From Candidatus Neomicrothrix sp. UBA814 (GTDB lineage Bacteria; Actinomycetota; Acidimicrobiia; Acidimicrobiales; Poriferisodalaceae), in the NCBI GenBank assembly GCA_002296525.1, contig DBIA01000017.1:186001-250000 (forward strand): DNA of 64,000 nt, read 5' to 3'. A model generated the notes under the pieces. It had not been told where the DNA came from. It did not search any database and was given only the letters and a program-made list of their open reading frames with translations. Below are positions 63,452 to 64,000 of this stretch, piece after piece. The translations under genes were made by a program, and so were the position numbers. Numbering within the stretch: position 1 is the first letter of the stretch; every line of letters begins with the position of its first letter.

Positions 63452-64000
63452 ATGACCACAATCAACATTGCACCAGCTACCGGAAAGCTAGGGGTGCTTA
63501 CACCCGGAATGGGCGCTGTAGCGACAACGTTTATCGCTGGAGTTCTCGCAGCACGACAAGGACTAGCCGCCCCGATTGGTTCAGTGTCACAAATGGCCCA
63601 CATTCGGCTCGGTAAAAAAGACGATGAGCGTAACCCCTTGATTAAAGATTTTGTTCCTTTAGCGGGGCTAGACGATCTTGTTTTTGGTGGATGGGACCCA
63701 ATTACCCCCAACGCCCTAGAAGGAGCTCAGGCTGCAGGAGTTCTAGAGGATCGGGATCTAGCAGCCATTTCCGCTGAGTTGGAAGGCATCGTCGCAATGG
63801 ACGCGGTGTTTGACCAGAGATGGGTCAAAAAGCTTGATGGAAACCGGGTCAAAGCGCTGGATTCAAAATTAGATCAGGCACAAGCTCTCATGGCTGACAT
63901 TGAACGTTTTCGAATCGAGAATGACTGCGACCGGCTTGTCATGGTGTGGTGCGGCTCCACTGAGGCCTATCAAGAAGCAACTTCAATCCACGACACACTT
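63452..64000 (+). CDS. Inositol-3-phosphate synthase, N-terminal part
   Basis: The frame runs from ATG 63452 to the window edge (183 residues, no stop). It begins with GKLGVLTPGMGAVATTFIAG, the NAD-binding loop, followed by IGSVSQMAHIRLGKKDDERN and DFVPLAGLDDLVFGGWDP. This matches the inositol-1-phosphate synthase form found in Bacteroidetes and some actinobacteria rather than the shorter mycobacterial Ino1, which starts IVGVGNCASSLVQG. It makes inositol phosphate from glucose 6-phosphate for phosphatidylinositol and mycothiol-like compounds. Confidence 0.85.
   Translation, partial: MTTINIAPATGKLGVLTPGMGAVATTFIAGVLAARQGLAAPIGSVSQMAHIRLGKKDDERNPLIKDFVPLAGLDDLVFGGWDPITPNALEGAQAAGVLEDRDLAAISAELEGIVAMDAVFDQRWVKKLDGNRVKALDSKLDQAQALMADIERFRIENDCDRLVMVWCGSTEAYQEATSIHDTL

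Overview
The window looks like a chromosomal segment from an actinobacterium of the Acidimicrobiia type, probably a streamlined free-living (marine-like) lineage. The basis is gene content and order, not a database search. There is an actinobacterial series rsmI-metG-tatD-rpf-rsmA-ispE-glmU-prs-rplY-pth-mfd-mazG-eno-ftsB ... DUF501-ppx. There is also a resuscitation-promoting-factor domain protein, actinobacterial small ribosomal proteins of the bS22 and bL37 types, a GlpR-like membrane protein near moeA, and DUF35/thiolase and CaiB-type CoA enzymes. Base composition is about 50% GC, genes are tightly packed, 4-nt start/stop overlaps are common and TTG starts are frequent. I see no rRNA, CRISPR, prophage or insertion sequence. 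No stretch over 300 bases lacks a gene; the longest is 47083-47332.

Layout. 1-4.7 kb: end of an ElaA-type acetyltransferase, an acrylyl-CoA reductase-like enzyme (-), an NfuA-like Fe-S carrier, and an HMG-CoA-synthase-like/OB-fold fusion next to a thiolase, closed by a strong bidirectional terminator. 4.75-8.5 kb (-): dxs, a PAP2-family membrane protein and a UPF0104-type membrane protein. 8.5-13.3 kb: tldD-tldE, a PHP phosphoesterase, uppP, and fmdB (-). 13.4-16.8 kb: moeA-moaA-moaC plus a GlpR-like membrane protein. 16.8-18.6 kb: tRNA-Ala, Sco1 and CtaG for cytochrome oxidase assembly. 18.6-23.9 kb: M1 aminopeptidase, PfkB kinase, phosphohexomutase. 23.9-27.2 kb: an MBOAT acyltransferase with two SGNH proteins, likely for surface glycan O-acetylation. 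27.2-29.8 kb: a 28-residue bL37-like gene, a CaiB-family CoA-transferase and ychF.

29.8-46.5 kb is the conserved housekeeping block for translation, MEP isoprenoid synthesis, cell-wall precursors, PRPP, transcription-coupled repair, glycolysis and division. It includes a 31-residue bS22 gene and tRNA-Gln. Between ftsB and DUF501, normally neighbours in actinobacteria, sits an 8.6-kb block (46.5-55.1 kb). It holds tetR, coxS- and coxM-like subunits, an SDR, coxD/coxE-like chaperones, a split XdhC/CoxF-like protein, an acyl-CoA dehydrogenase, a MocA-like cytidylyltransferase and coxG. The molybdopterin-binding large subunit (coxL) is absent here. The moeA-moaA-moaC cluster 30 kb upstream would supply part of the cofactor such a molybdo-hydroxylase needs.

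55-64 kb: DUF501, Ppx/GppA, a GNAT acetyltransferase, a RecB-like Fe-S nuclease, an unrecognised protein, tRNA-Leu, a small catabolic or biosynthetic group (PanE-like reductase, SnoaL-like protein, cytochrome P450, alpha/beta hydrolase), and a LysR regulator divergent from a myo-inositol-phosphate synthase gene that runs off the end.
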